Assembly: GCA_963663145.1 (NCBI GenBank)
Contig: OY760134.1
Coordinates: 3,006,984-3,070,983, forward strand
Length of the DNA stretch: 64,000 nucleotides
From: Azotimanducus sp963663145
Lineage (GTDB): Bacteria > Pseudomonadota > Gammaproteobacteria > Pseudomonadales > Azotimanducaceae
Direction: 5' to 3'
Part shown: positions 51,805 to 62,100 of the stretch, one piece after another
Numbering within the stretch: the first letter of the stretch is position 1
Layout of the letters: each line of letters opens with the position of its first letter
Program-made: the position numbers and the translations under genes
The notes under the pieces: model-generated
What the model saw: the letters and a program-made list of their open reading frames with translations, nothing else
Told to the model about the DNA's origin: nothing
Database searches by the model: none

Positions 51805-53037
51805 CTAAGAATCAAGCGCCAAGTATGTATCCAGTATCTCGCGCAGTTCATTCCGGGATATTCGCGTGATCCTTGCCATTTCCTGAAATTTAACGCTGCC
51901 GGTTGGACTGAACGCACTCGCTAGCATCTCTGGCAGAAGTGGTAGCACACCCAATTGAGATTCCTGCTTGCTGATGGTGTCATCAAGAGCGTTCCAGAAC
52001 GCTGCGCCCTGGTACAGTTGGGCATAGGCCTCGTCGTCTCCCGCCGCCGCGCGCGCACCCAAAACTTGCAACGAACTATCTGCGCTCTGCCCAGGCTCGA
52101 TGAAGGCATCGGCGAGACCGCGATAGAGGCTAGGGGAAGTTTCTTTCACCGCCTTGATGGCAAGGAAGCTGACCAAGCTCTCATCGATCCAGAGCACACC
52201 CGTGGCGTGAACGGCCTGATGTGCGTGTTCGTGCAGCACCACATAGAGGGCGAACGCACGCCCGACATCATCAAGTTCGATTGCCTTGGCAGGATAGTTG
52301 GCAAGAATCAAGCCGGTGCCCGCTGCGCCACCAAGGCTCGCCTGCCACTCATTGAGTCCCATCCAAAACACAGGCGAAAGAGACCTGACGGGCAAAGCGC
52401 TGTGGAGAAATCGAATGCCTCTCTCGTGACGCTCCAGCACATCGATGAGGTGGATGGGCACCGATTCAACGTCGAAATAATGACGCATGATGCCCTTGTC
52501 GAGAAAGGCGGGATCGCCTAGCAACCAAAACCCAGGGGCCTGATGCCAGGCCGGCAATCTGGCCGACCCCGCACGAGCTTCTATTGGATTGCCGTTCAAA
52601 GCAAAAGAGATATCTGGGCGAGCCTTGTCTTTGGATTCTCGCAGGATTGAGCTTGTCTCGTTCACAAGCCACCATGGTCCTTGTTCCGAGAAGAAGTTCA
52701 TCTGATCGAACGCAAGAGCGCGCCCTTCAGGGTAGGGCACAAAATTGATCTGCCAACTCAGCCTTCCACACTTGCCAATGATCGATACATGACTGGTGTC
52801 AATTTCAAGAGCGTCCCGTTCGGAGCACTTGATGTCCAAAATGTCTTCCAAGGACGCATTGCGTCTTAAACCATAATTGCCCGCTTCTGCGCCTTCGTAG
52901 GTCACCAAGGCATTTTTCAGACTCCCTGTCGTCAGTTCCACGTTGATCTGAGCCCACCCCCAAGTCCACGACAGGGCGCACCCCGCAATCAGCGCGCAGG
53001 AGATCAACGTTTTCAACATCAACTGCGGTCGACTCAT
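51805..53037 (-). CDS. Putative HExxH (gluzincin-like) metallopeptidase lipoprotein
   Basis: A 410-residue protein with a lipobox (LIAGC, Cys20). H269-E-H-A-H273 is a zinc motif, and Glu286 in VLWIDESLVSFLA lies at the gluzincin third-ligand distance, so it resembles an M1-like peptidase fold, though without the aminopeptidase GxMEN motif. The first 230 residues are unassigned. It is last in a five-gene minus-strand operon, 3 bases below the flavin monooxygenase. Family not recognised; activity is inferred from the motif only. Confidence 0.7.
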   Translation of the reverse strand: MSRPQLMLKTLISCALIAGCALSWTWGWAQINVELTTGSLKNALVTYEGAEAGNYGLRRNASLEDILDIKCSERDALEIDTSHVSIIGKCGRLSWQINFVPYPEGRALAFDQMNFFSEQGPWWLVNETSSILRESKDKARPDISFALNGNPIEARAGSARLPAWHQAPGFWLLGDPAFLDKGIMRHYFDVESVPIHLIDVLERHERGIRFLHSALPVRSLSPVFWMGLNEWQASLGGAAGTGLILANYPAKAIELDDVGRAFALYVVLHEHAHQAVHATGVLWIDESLVSFLAIKAVKETSPSLYRGLADAFIEPGQSADSSLQVLGARAAAGDDEAYAQLYQGAAFWNALDDTISKQESQLGVLPLLPEMLASAFSPTGSVKFQEMARITRISRNELREILDTYLALDS

Positions 53038-53040
53038 GCC

Positions 53041-54195
53041 TTATAGACCCGCCTCGCTGACTTTTAGGTCCAAGAGTCGAGCGGCGCCGGATTGGGTGAG
53101 GAACTTCCTATCGACCATGGCGTGTTGGGTAGCCGTGTGGATGTCGCGAAAGTGTCGCTGTAGGGTGCATTCCGGTAAGGGTGCGGAGCCGCCTGCGGCG
53201 TGATAGAGAATGTCCACCGCTTGGGCGCAGCTCATGGCTGTCTGACTCGCTGCGAGACGCAGGGAGCGGACATCGTCAATCTCCAACTTGTGACCATCGG
53301 AGAGTTTGTCCCAGACATCTCCCATGGCGCCGAAGAGGTGATAGCGCGCACTCCCGACCAAAGCGTCGGCCCGACCCAGGTCAAGTTGCACGATGGACGA
53401 CTCATAGAGTGCTCGCTTTGCACCGGTGGATACCTTGACGCGCACCAGCTCGCAGAAGTCATCAATGGCTCGCCGTGCGATGCCCAGAGGCACGCAGGCA
53501 ACGCAGGACGCGAACATGCCGAAGTAGGGGATGCGTGAGAGGACGCCCGATTTTCGTCGCGGCGAACCGCCCAAGATGGTCCAGCGGCCTTCGGGCACAA
53601 AGGCTTTTGCGGCCGAAAAATCGACGCTGCCCGTCCCCTTGAGACCGGAGGGATTCCAGTTGTCGTAAAGCGTCAATTGATCCGGCTCGAAGTAGACGAC
53701 GTAGACCTGTGGCTTTCCGGGCTCATCTTCGATCAAGGTTCCTCCACAGATGAGGTCGCAGTGGTGGATGCCCGAACCCCAAGACCAATGCCCGGTGACT
53801 TGCATGCCGCCTTCGACGCGCTTGCCTCGTCCGCCCGGCTGCGCGGACCCGGCGGTGATCGCGCACGGCTCGCCCAGTGCCATGACGGCTTTGGCCCATT
53901 CAGGAGACAAGGTCGAGGCCGCAGTAGCCGTCGTCAGATAAATCATGGCGCACCAGCCGACCGAGGCATCGGCATGTGACAAGGCTTCGATCACCGCCAT
54001 GCTGTCGCGAAGGTCCCTTTCGCTGCCGCCATGTTCCTTGAGCACCGTCATAGAGAAGATGCCCGCAGCGCGGAGCTTCTCAATGATGTCGCCCGGGACG
54101 CGCCGAGCCTGTTCGATTTCCTCATTTAAGGATGAGATTTCTTGCGCGCAATCGCGCACGAAATCGAGTTCAGGGCAGTGTCTCGTGGAGGGCAT
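53041..54195 (-). CDS. Acyl-CoA-dehydrogenase-like flavin monooxygenase (HsaA/DszC group)
   Basis: A 384-residue protein of the group D flavin-dependent monooxygenases, which use reduced flavin from a partner. EHGGSERDLRDSMAVIEAL and ALSHADASVGWC are the N-terminal helices, TGHWSWGSGIHHCD the middle beta domain, and FRDIHTATQHAMVD the closing catalytic block typical of HsaA/DszC. ATG 54195 chosen; the frame is open to 54345. The nitroreductase 31 bases upstream may be its flavin reductase or a functional partner. Confidence 0.87.
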   Translation of the reverse strand: MPSTRHCPELDFVRDCAQEISSLNEEIEQARRVPGDIIEKLRAAGIFSMTVLKEHGGSERDLRDSMAVIEALSHADASVGWCAMIYLTTATAASTLSPEWAKAVMALGEPCAITAGSAQPGGRGKRVEGGMQVTGHWSWGSGIHHCDLICGGTLIEDEPGKPQVYVVYFEPDQLTLYDNWNPSGLKGTGSVDFSAAKAFVPEGRWTILGGSPRRKSGVLSRIPYFGMFASCVACVPLGIARRAIDDFCELVRVKVSTGAKRALYESSIVQLDLGRADALVGSARYHLFGAMGDVWDKLSDGHKLEIDDVRSLRLAASQTAMSCAQAVDILYHAAGGSAPLPECTLQRHFRDIHTATQHAMVDRKFLTQSGAARLLDLKVSEAGL

Positions 54196-54226
54196 TCGTT
54201 GAGCGTCAAAACGGAGCGCGGATTTC

Positions 54227-54889
54227 CTACCCTTCGCCCCACACATCCCGAAAGAACAGCTTTTCGACCCGCATTCGCCGAACTGGCCCATACCCCTTCC
54301 CAACCGGATATCCGACTGGGATGGCTGCCGCCGTATACCAATCATCGGGGATGGACAGCAGCGATTTCACTTCGGCTTCGTGATAGCAAAGCAGCGTCGT
54401 TAATACACATCCTAGGCCTTCGGCACGACAGGCGAGCATGAAGTTTTGCACGGCGGGATAGATAGACCCGCCACCCACCACCGACACGCGATCAAGTCCC
54501 GCGTCGGTGACCGCCAAGACTGCGGGTTGGAAGCAGACAATTGCGATCAGCGGATAGGCGTGCATGTGCCTGCCCATGTAGCTGCCCGAGTCCAGCGCTC
54601 GAATGAGCGCCTCGGCCGCCTTGGGAGACATGCCTTGGGTATTCTCATATTCATTGCGAAACGCCTCCCAAGTGGGCGCATAGAGTTCGGCGAGCTTGGT
54701 TTTCTTATTCGCATCCGTCACCATCACCATGCGCCAGCCTTGGCGATTGCCGCCCGTGGGTGCGCATCTAGTCACATCCATAACCCGCGCCAACACATCA
54801 TCCGGAATGGGATCGGGACTCAATCGGCGAACGGCCCGCTGCGTGCGCAACAATTCGTAGAAGACTTCCCTCTCTTCTTCGCTTGGCAT
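54227..54889 (-). CDS. Nitroreductase-family flavoprotein
   Basis: A 220-residue FMN-dependent nitroreductase fold. RTQRAVRRLSPDPIPDDVL, APTGGNRQGWRMVMV (FMN contacts) and the late GCVLTTLLCYHEAEV, IPVGYPVGKGYGP blocks are characteristic. It may reduce flavin for, or an enone in the same pathway as, the monooxygenase below it. It follows the coiled-coil gene by 32 bases on the minus strand. Confidence 0.9.
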   Translation of the reverse strand: MPSEEEREVFYELLRTQRAVRRLSPDPIPDDVLARVMDVTRCAPTGGNRQGWRMVMVTDANKKTKLAELYAPTWEAFRNEYENTQGMSPKAAEALIRALDSGSYMGRHMHAYPLIAIVCFQPAVLAVTDAGLDRVSVVGGGSIYPAVQNFMLACRAEGLGCVLTTLLCYHEAEVKSLLSIPDDWYTAAAIPVGYPVGKGYGPVRRMRVEKLFFRDVWGEG

Positions 54890-54921
54890 GCGTTCGCTGG
54901 CGCAGGTGCGCCTCGTCGCAC

Positions 54922-55683
54922 CTATTCTTCGACCACGCCGATGGAAGAACTTGGTGCCGAATCTGTTGCGCGAATCGAAGCGCGAAGCTCTTCCATGCGG
55001 GTGTTGATCTGACGACGGAATGAATTCACCGAGGCTTGGAATTCGGCATTTTCCTCAAGAAGTTTCGACAGTTCCGATTCCATGCGCGCAAGCGTGATGC
55101 TCGTCGTATTGGCTTTGTCGGTGGAATCACGCACCATGCGACCAAATTCAGTCACTTGTCGGCTCAGGACATCAAGCCGATTCAAGACCTCCTGCTGGTT
55201 TTCAAGTCCGGCCTCCACTCTAGCGAGAGCAGTATTCAGGCCGTCAACCTCCTTCGACATCTCGGTGATCTTGGTCTGCTGGCTATTTATGCTGTTCTGA
55301 TTCTCAGTGATCCAGTTCTTATTGCGCTCGTTTGAAAGTGCCCAGAGCTTGCGAATCTCGTCCTCCCAGAAGTCGATTTGACCCTCGATCTCAGTATCCG
55401 CTCGGCTCCTATCCTCGTCGGTGATCTGCAAACGCGTCTCAATCTCCGCGAGCCTCGCCGAGGATATCAGGTCTTGAGATCTCAGTGCATCAAGATCAGT
55501 TTGCGCTCGAAAGGCGAACCATCCGAGCACCGCCACACCGATCACAGCCAACACCAGCAGGGCATATATGCCGCTGACGCTCGCTCCGGATGGCCCGCTC
55601 GAACCGCGTCTTGCCGTGCGTGTATAACCGCCGCTGCCGATCCCTTCGGTGGTCAATGGGTCATCTGGAAGGTTTTCAGGCAC
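54922..55683 (-). CDS. Single-pass membrane protein with long coiled coil
   Basis: A 253-residue protein: a short cytoplasmic Gly/Ser-rich tail, one membrane helix (GIYALLVLAVIGVAVLGWFAF, about 38-58), and an extended coiled coil (about 60-240) with heptads through LENQQEVLNRLDVLSRQV and LARMESELSKLLEENAEF. No enzymatic motif is visible. It sits 10 bases after the PuuD-like gene, so the two may form a membrane unit. Function unknown. Confidence 0.75.
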   Translation of the reverse strand: MPENLPDDPLTTEGIGSGGYTRTARRGSSGPSGASVSGIYALLVLAVIGVAVLGWFAFRAQTDLDALRSQDLISSARLAEIETRLQITDEDRSRADTEIEGQIDFWEDEIRKLWALSNERNKNWITENQNSINSQQTKITEMSKEVDGLNTALARVEAGLENQQEVLNRLDVLSRQVTEFGRMVRDSTDKANTTSITLARMESELSKLLEENAEFQASVNSFRRQINTRMEELRASIRATDSAPSSSIGVVEE

Positions 55684-55693
55684 GCGCCGCTCC

Positions 55694-56359
55694 TCAGAGG
55701 ATGTTGGCCAATACCGCCAACACGCCTGTCAACACCAAGGAGCTGATGATGACCGCCCGCACTGACTCAATCGCCGACTGCATCTTGCCCCAGAGCACGT
55801 TTGCTTCGATGGCGAGAATGATGACCGCCATGACAATGATATTGGTCAGACTGATCTGAAGCGCTTGTCCCGCCATGACAGGTGCGTGCGCACTAAAGGT
55901 CATGAAGAACAACATGGGCATGGAGAATAGCGTGTTGGTGCGGGATGCCAGAAGCGCCTTGCCGGCAGCAGCGCCTGCCGCGGGATCTGCCTCACCGCCA
56001 CCTTTCACCGCCTCGTTGGAGGCGATCACGATCTTCTGGTTGGGCCAAATGATCAACCACACGTTAAGGAACATGATGATGCCAAGGACCGAGCCCCAAG
56101 CAATGTAGGTACTCGTTCCCATGCCAAGGAAGTAGAGCAGCAATACGCCGGTCAGAAAGGTGAACATGGCCGCCCAACGGAACCACCAGAGGGCGCGCGG
56201 CACCAACTTGGTGAATGAATCAACGCGAGAGGAGGCGTCAAGCTCCTTGAACGCGCTCCCTTGCACAAAATTGAAGTAGTACAAGAGGCCGATCCAAGCG
56301 ATGCCGAAGAGGGTGTGTCCCCAGCGACTCAATACAAAAATGAAAGTTTCCATATCCAT
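55694..56359 (-). CDS. PuuD-like (urate hydroxylase membrane domain) protein
   Basis: A 221-residue membrane protein with about six helices: FVLSRWGHTLFGIAWIGLLYY, WFRWAAMFTFLTGVLLLY, SVLGIIMFLNVWLIIWPNQK and others. These match the N-terminal membrane domain of urate hydroxylase PuuD, with heme-ligating His residues in WGHTLFG and likely elsewhere. The C-terminal cytochrome c of full-length PuuD is missing. It heads the five-gene operon. Urate use is not supported by any neighbouring purine gene, so the substrate is open. Confidence 0.75.
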   Translation of the reverse strand: MDMETFIFVLSRWGHTLFGIAWIGLLYYFNFVQGSAFKELDASSRVDSFTKLVPRALWWFRWAAMFTFLTGVLLLYFLGMGTSTYIAWGSVLGIIMFLNVWLIIWPNQKIVIASNEAVKGGGEADPAAGAAAGKALLASRTNTLFSMPMLFFMTFSAHAPVMAGQALQISLTNIIVMAVIILAIEANVLWGKMQSAIESVRAVIISSLVLTGVLAVLANIL

Positions 56360-56554
56360 AGCGATCTCTCAGCGATCAAGGCGTGCGCCTGAAGTATTTG
56401 GCGGAATAATACACCGAGCCTTATGCGGCAAGGAAGTAGGTTCGGTTCCACCTTCGTTGCCGACGAGCGCTTCATCTGGTCTTCACGCCTGCCAAGTATC
56501 ATTTCCTCGGCCAACGCATTTACAAGGGATCAGACTATTCGCCCTTTCAAATCG

Positions 56555-57382
56555 ATGCTCCTGCTCACGCTAGCGACCGTACTGGCGGGCTGCGGGGTGC
56601 AATTCCTGTACAACAATCTCGACACTCTCATCAGCTCACAGCTGGACGACTACGTGGATCTGACACCGGAGCAGCAACAGTACTTCGAGCGCGAATTCGA
56701 GGGCCTCTGGAGGTGGCATCGTGCAGAGGAGTTGCCTCGCTACGCCGCAGATCTCGAAACTTGGGCAGAGATTGTGGACGACGGCATCACAGATACAGAG
56801 GTGGACCAAGTCTTTGAACGTATGCAGGAGTGGTGGCGAAGAGTCGGTGTGAAAGGAAGACCCGCTTCCAAGGATTTCCTTACGCGCCTTGAAGATTCTC
56901 AGGTGCTGGAAATCGAGCAGGCCTTCGAAAAGGAAAACGTCAAATGGGAGAAGCGTTCCAAAGCTGACGATATCGAGTTTCGCCGACGCAAGTGGGCCAA
57001 GAACTTTGAGCGATTGGTAGAGCGCTTCACCGGATCCTTGGACAGGGAACAGCAAGAAATTCTCGCCCTTGGGTCGCAAGACTACCAGCCTGCGCGCGAG
57101 CTCTGGGGCGAGTACCGTCTGACTTGGCAGCGGGAATTCCTTGCACTGCTTGAATTGCGCGATGACGCGGAGGTCTTTGAGGGGCAGTTCGACTTGGTCT
57201 TCGGCCCTCAACAAGCGCTCTACAGCGATGAGTTGCGTGAAGCCCAGAATCGAAATGAGATGCTCACCCGAAAGCTGGTTCTGGAGGTGCTTCAGTCGAT
57301 GCATGTGAGACAAGTGAAGAAATTCAAAGACAATCTCGCCGCACGTGCGCTGGAATTCCGAGCGTTGTCGCAAGAAGGTTAG
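56555..57382 (+). CDS. DUF6279-type lipoprotein
   Basis: A 275-residue lipoprotein with lipobox VLAGC (Cys about 13). The body is almost all helical: FLYNNLDTLISSQLDDYVDL and LTPEQQQYFEREFEGLWRWH start it, then repeated charged helices. This is the DUF6279 pattern, of unknown function in proteobacteria. ATG 56555 begins just before the signal; the frame is open from 56423. It diverges from the PuuD-like operon. Confidence 0.82.
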   Translation: MLLLTLATVLAGCGVQFLYNNLDTLISSQLDDYVDLTPEQQQYFEREFEGLWRWHRAEELPRYAADLETWAEIVDDGITDTEVDQVFERMQEWWRRVGVKGRPASKDFLTRLEDSQVLEIEQAFEKENVKWEKRSKADDIEFRRRKWAKNFERLVERFTGSLDREQQEILALGSQDYQPARELWGEYRLTWQREFLALLELRDDAEVFEGQFDLVFGPQQALYSDELREAQNRNEMLTRKLVLEVLQSMHVRQVKKFKDNLAARALEFRALSQEG

Positions 57383-57465
57383 AGGGACGTTGCCCGACCA
57401 AGCGAGAAACAAGTGACGTAGCAGGCGAAAAGCGGATGATTTCCCTCGAGGGGGAGCGTTCCACT

Positions 57466-58137
57466 TCAAGGATTCTTGAGGCCAGTATCCAGCTTGTTGC
57501 GTACTTCCCGGCGCACTCTGGGTGTCAGCGCGTCGCCCTGTTCTAGCAGAAACGCTTCGACTCGATCAGGTTCCCAGTAGACCAGTTCTCGCAAGGCCCA
57601 CGAGAGCGCCTTGACGACCATGTCGTGGCGGTCATGGACGAGCAGGCGCGCGACGGCGAGGGTTCGATCAGAATCTCCGTAGCCGCCTCTGCTGCGCACG
57701 GTCAATGCGGTGGTGGCGACAAGCGCAGCTCTGCGCCGCCAAGGACTGTCATCTGCTGCCCAACGCGCGATGTCCTGATCGGAGATCTGTCCTTCGCGCC
57801 AGCATGGGCCAGCGATATAGATGCAAAAGATGTCCACCGAGTACCAGCTATCGAGATGTTCGCCAAACGCCTCAACCACGCCTATGTCTAGAGACTCAGA
57901 GGTCGGCTCGTGCACATGTACCAATTCGCAGGCAATAAACCTGTGTCCTGCGCGCAGGAGTTCCAGTGCGAGCGCAACCACCAGATCGGCAGGCGCGCGC
58001 TTCACCTCTTTTGATAAGGCTCTGCGAATAGCCCGCAGACTGGCCGTGTCGGGACGTTCAAGCGATTCCAGCTTGCGAATCGTCTTTTGCACCAATCGAT
58101 CAATTTCAGACACGAGATCTTCTTTAGCCAGCCTCAA
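57466..58137 (-). CDS. HEAT-repeat DNA alkylation repair-like protein (AlkD group)
   Basis: A 223-residue all-helical protein with HEAT-like helices: ARWAADDSPWRRRAALVATTA and KALSWALRELVYWEPDRV are typical of AlkD/AlkC relatives, which remove alkylated bases. The DNA-contacting Trp-Arg-Arg-Arg block is clear, but the aspartate of AlkD glycosylases is not certain. It overlaps the kinase-like gene above it by 14 bases. Confidence 0.72.
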   Translation of the reverse strand: MRLAKEDLVSEIDRLVQKTIRKLESLERPDTASLRAIRRALSKEVKRAPADLVVALALELLRAGHRFIACELVHVHEPTSESLDIGVVEAFGEHLDSWYSVDIFCIYIAGPCWREGQISDQDIARWAADDSPWRRRAALVATTALTVRSRGGYGDSDRTLAVARLLVHDRHDMVVKALSWALRELVYWEPDRVEAFLLEQGDALTPRVRREVRNKLDTGLKNP

Positions 58138-59149
58138 TAGCTCGCTGAACTTCCGTCCGGCGACTCAGCAGTTGCTCAAGCAGCGCACATTGCCCCTTGG
58201 CGCGGGCAAGGTTTTCTCCCGGTGTCTCAACCCGGAAATACTCATCGCCATTCAAGTGATCCGCATAGAAGCGCAAAGACAACATGCAGGTGACGTGCAG
58301 GAGTGCGTCCATGAGTTGTCCGGACTCGGGGACCAGATCGCCGGCACCTACTCGAAAGCCCGTTGCAAACGCACGCACCCAGGTCAGTTCGAGTTCCGCT
58401 TGCTCGTCTTGTTCTCCGCCCCTGACGGCGCCGGCTCTCACCAGATCGCCAAAATCAAGTGCCCGCCGGTGCCACATGACCGTATCCAAGTCCAGCAAGG
58501 CGATCACCCGATCAGTGTCTTGGTGAAACAGCAGGTTGTTGAACTTGCCGTCTCCGTGCACCACTCCCGAAGGGCCGGAAAGTGACGGAGCTTGGTCCTT
58601 GAGGGCAGCCAATCTGTCCGCGAACCGTCGCGAATGCGAAACGCGATCGCAAGCATCCGACTCAATCGCCGAAGCGAATCCGCGCGAGACGACGCCGAAA
58701 TCTTGAAACCCCTCGATGCAAATGCGTAAGTCTTGCGCGCGAAGATCCCGAAGCGCCGATTGAAATTGCCCGAACGCTTGACCAGCCGAATAACACTGAG
58801 CCTCCGACTCCGGCAAAGTCAGGCTGCGGCTCGGCCGCACATACTGGAAAGCTCGCCAATACTCGCCCTGCGAGTCGACATGGCACGGATGTCCGCTTCG
58901 TGTAAATATGCGAGGCGCCATGAGGTGAGATGTCTTTAGATGCGGTTCGATGCGACCCGCATTGGCGATGAGCGTTTCGGGGTCGCGAAACACCTGCTTG
59001 TTCAGTCTCTGCAAAATAGCGTGCGAACTGCCCTCAGACTCAATCACGTAGGTTTGGTGAATGTGCCCTCGGGGCAGAGACTTTGTCCGGTGCGCTTCGC
59101 TGCTACCCTCGAATTCGCGCCATACCTGAGCCGCGCTCAATGTTTGCAT
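58124..59149 (-). CDS. APH-family phosphotransferase
   Basis: A 341-residue aminoglycoside/choline-kinase-like enzyme, close to the N-acetylhexosamine kinase NahK type. LPRGHIHQTYVIESEG and ILQRLNKQVF (ATP-binding region), VVHGDGKFNNLLFH (catalytic loop) and IALLDLDTVMW (Mg-binding) are present. The substrate may be a sugar. It lies 16 bases below the DUF885/deacylase fusion on the same strand. Confidence 0.85.
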   Translation of the reverse strand: MQTLSAAQVWREFEGSSEAHRTKSLPRGHIHQTYVIESEGSSHAILQRLNKQVFRDPETLIANAGRIEPHLKTSHLMAPRIFTRSGHPCHVDSQGEYWRAFQYVRPSRSLTLPESEAQCYSAGQAFGQFQSALRDLRAQDLRICIEGFQDFGVVSRGFASAIESDACDRVSHSRRFADRLAALKDQAPSLSGPSGVVHGDGKFNNLLFHQDTDRVIALLDLDTVMWHRRALDFGDLVRAGAVRGGEQDEQAELELTWVRAFATGFRVGAGDLVPESGQLMDALLHVTCMLSLRFYADHLNGDEYFRVETPGENLARAKGQCALLEQLLSRRTEVQRAIEAG

Positions 59150-59165
59150 AAGTCAGCCTCGTGGA

Positions 59166-62100
59166 TCAGTCGCGATACCCCGGCCCCCGTATGAAACGTC
59201 CCGGAGTGGCCCCGGTATGTTCTCCATCCTTGATGACCTGCTCGCCGTTGACGAATACATGCGAAACACCAGTCGCGAGCTGGTGGGGGTCGGTCCAGGT
59301 GGCGTGGTCGGTGATTTCCTCCGGATCAAACACCACTATGTCTGCATAGTGCCCCGTGCGCAGCCGACCACGTTCGGCGATACCAAGATGATCCGCCGGC
59401 AAGGCCGTCAGCTTGCGAACAGCCTCGCCAAGGCTGATGATCTGTTCTTCCCTGACATACTTGCCAAGTAGGCGGGCGAAGTTGCCGTAGGCACGAGGAT
59501 GCCTGCCGGACGCGAGGACTTCGCCTTCCGGTGCCACCGCCTCCGCATCGGAACCGAAGCTGAGCCAAGGCAGGGCTACCTTGCGCTTCATGTTCTTCTC
59601 GCTCATGAGGAAATATATGGTTCCGATTCTCGCCCCATTTTCAAGCACGAGGTCGAGCACCGTTTCTTCGGGAGAAGTGCCGCGCAGTTGCGCGATGTCG
59701 CTCAATCGCATGCCTTCATATTGCTTCAATTCAGGCGCATGAAAGGATGCTAATAGCACACCTTCCGGTTGCGCAGCGATGAGGAAATTCTCCCATCCAT
59801 CGCTCTCGGTGCGCATTTCCTCTAGGATGCGGGCGCGGGTGTCCGGGTCTTGTATGCGCTCCAAAAGCGCCTCCGTCCCGCCGTCCGATGCCCAAGGGGG
59901 AATCACCGCAGACAGGCGGGTGGACGCGGCAACATAGGTGTACATGTCGGCCGTGATACGCAATCCTTCTTCTCGTGCGTCCTCAATCATGCCGACGACC
60001 GCGTCGAACTTATCCCAATTGGGCTTGCCAGCAAGCTTCAGGTGGTAAATCTCAGCCGGAACCCCCGCTTCACGCGCGATGGTGATCAACTCACGGACCG
60101 CGCCCTCAATATTGTTGCCCTCGCTTCGCAGATGCGAGATATACATGCCGCCATATTCGCCCACCACCTCGGCGAGCTCGATGAGTTCTTCTGTGCTGGC
60201 AAAGAATGCCGGCGGATAGATCAGAGACGAGCCAAGGCCCATGGCGCCTTCGCGCATAGCCTCGTGGGTCAATTCGCGCATCCTGTCGAGCTCTTCAGGC
60301 GACGGCGCTCGGTTCTCGGCGCCAAGCTCGTGCATGCGCAAGCTGCTTGCGCCGACGAATGATGCGACGTTGGGGGAAACGCCTCGCTGCGTGAGCCATT
60401 CAAGGTATTCCCCGAGGGTTCTCCAAGGCAGCGGTTCGAGTTCTTCGATCCCAAAAAACCCTGTGATCATTTCCCTATTCTCATCCGGAGCGACAGGTCC
60501 CATGCTGGTGCCCTCGCCGAACACCTCGAGTGTGACGCCTTGGATCAGATCGCTGAGGCCGCGGCTATCTTCGATCAAGCTCGCCGACGCCCAACTCAAC
60601 ATGTTGATGAATCCGGGGGTCACAGCCAATCCCGTCGCGTTGACGACTTCATCTGCTTTTTCTTGGTCGAGATGGCCAATGGCCGAAATGCGATCATCCG
60701 TGATCGCCAAATCGAGTCTCAGCCCGGGCGCACCGCTGCCGTCAAATACTGTTCCGCCACGAATAATGATGTCGTGCCGCAAGCCCGCTGCTTGTGCATC
60801 TATCCAACGCTGAATGCGCGCATCGAGCAGCGAGAGTGGCATGGATCCGCCTGAGACCACCTGTAGGTGAAACTCGCGAAGGTCAAATGCCTCACCCAAG
60901 GTGTTCTCGGCCCGCCGGCGCAACTCCTTGATCTTGAGTTCGCCGTGCTTGTAGGCGGTTGCTTGGCCCGGATAAGTAATGTAGCGATCAATTTCAGCAT
61001 TCACATTGGCCCGTGTAAGTCCCGTGTTCTTGAGCATGTACGCAATGGCCTGCTCTCGGCTCCAGCCAAAGGCATGCAATCCCGTGTCCACAACTAGCCG
61101 CACGGCGCGCCACATCTCATAGATGAGGCGACCAAAGCGCTCATATGGCGTGGTGTAGATGCCCATTTCTTCGCCAAGAAACTCGCTGTAGAGTGCCCAA
61201 CCCTCGCCGAAGGCGTGGAAGTAGTGAAACCGCCGCCAGTCCGGCAGACCTTCGTTTTCTCCCTGAAAGGCGATTTGCAAGTGATGCCCCGGGACTGACT
61301 CGTGCAGGGTCAATGCGGGGAGTTCATACAGGGGGCGACTCGCTAGATTGTAGGTGTTGAGAAAGTACTGACCAGAACGTGTGCCGTCGCCAGCACCGGG
61401 CTGGTAGTAGGCGGTGGTGGCCTTGGCAGCGACTTGTGCGGGAATCACACTGATCCCATAGGGATTTCTGGGCAGCCGCGCAAAATACCTCGGCAAGCGG
61501 CTGTCGATGGATTTGGCAATCCATGCCGCATGATTGAGATACGACTGCTCTTCCTCGGCATAAAACTGCGGGTCAGTTTTAAGGAAGTTCAAAAATTCTG
61601 CGAAGTCGCCATCGAAGTTCACCTCCTTGATGATGTCCTCCATTTCCCAGCGAATGCGCCGGACTTCGCTCAAGCCCAGCGCGTGTACCGCGTTCGCGTC
61701 GGTTTCTAGGCTGGTGTAGTAGCGCAGCGCCTGATCGTACGCCTCCCGGCCTCCTGGCAGGCTAGAGAGCCCCACACCTTGGCGGCATGCCGGTCCATAA
61801 ACGTTTTCGAAAAATTCCGCGAATTCATGATAGGCAGGATTGATGACATTTTCGATTACCTGCAAAGCTTCGGCGCGTAATTCAGTTTGTTGTGCCTCGG
61901 ATACTGAATCCGGCATGGCATCAAAGGGTTTGGCGAACAGGCTGTCTTCCGGTGTTTCCGTGAGGTATCCGGTGATGGTTTGGTCATAGCCTTGAAGCGA
62001 CTCGCAGGCCTGTGTGTAGCCGGTGTCGATGGCACGGCGCATCAGCGCCATGTTTTGACGCGCAAAGTGTTTGAAGGCGCGCAACCTTGCCAATAGACTG

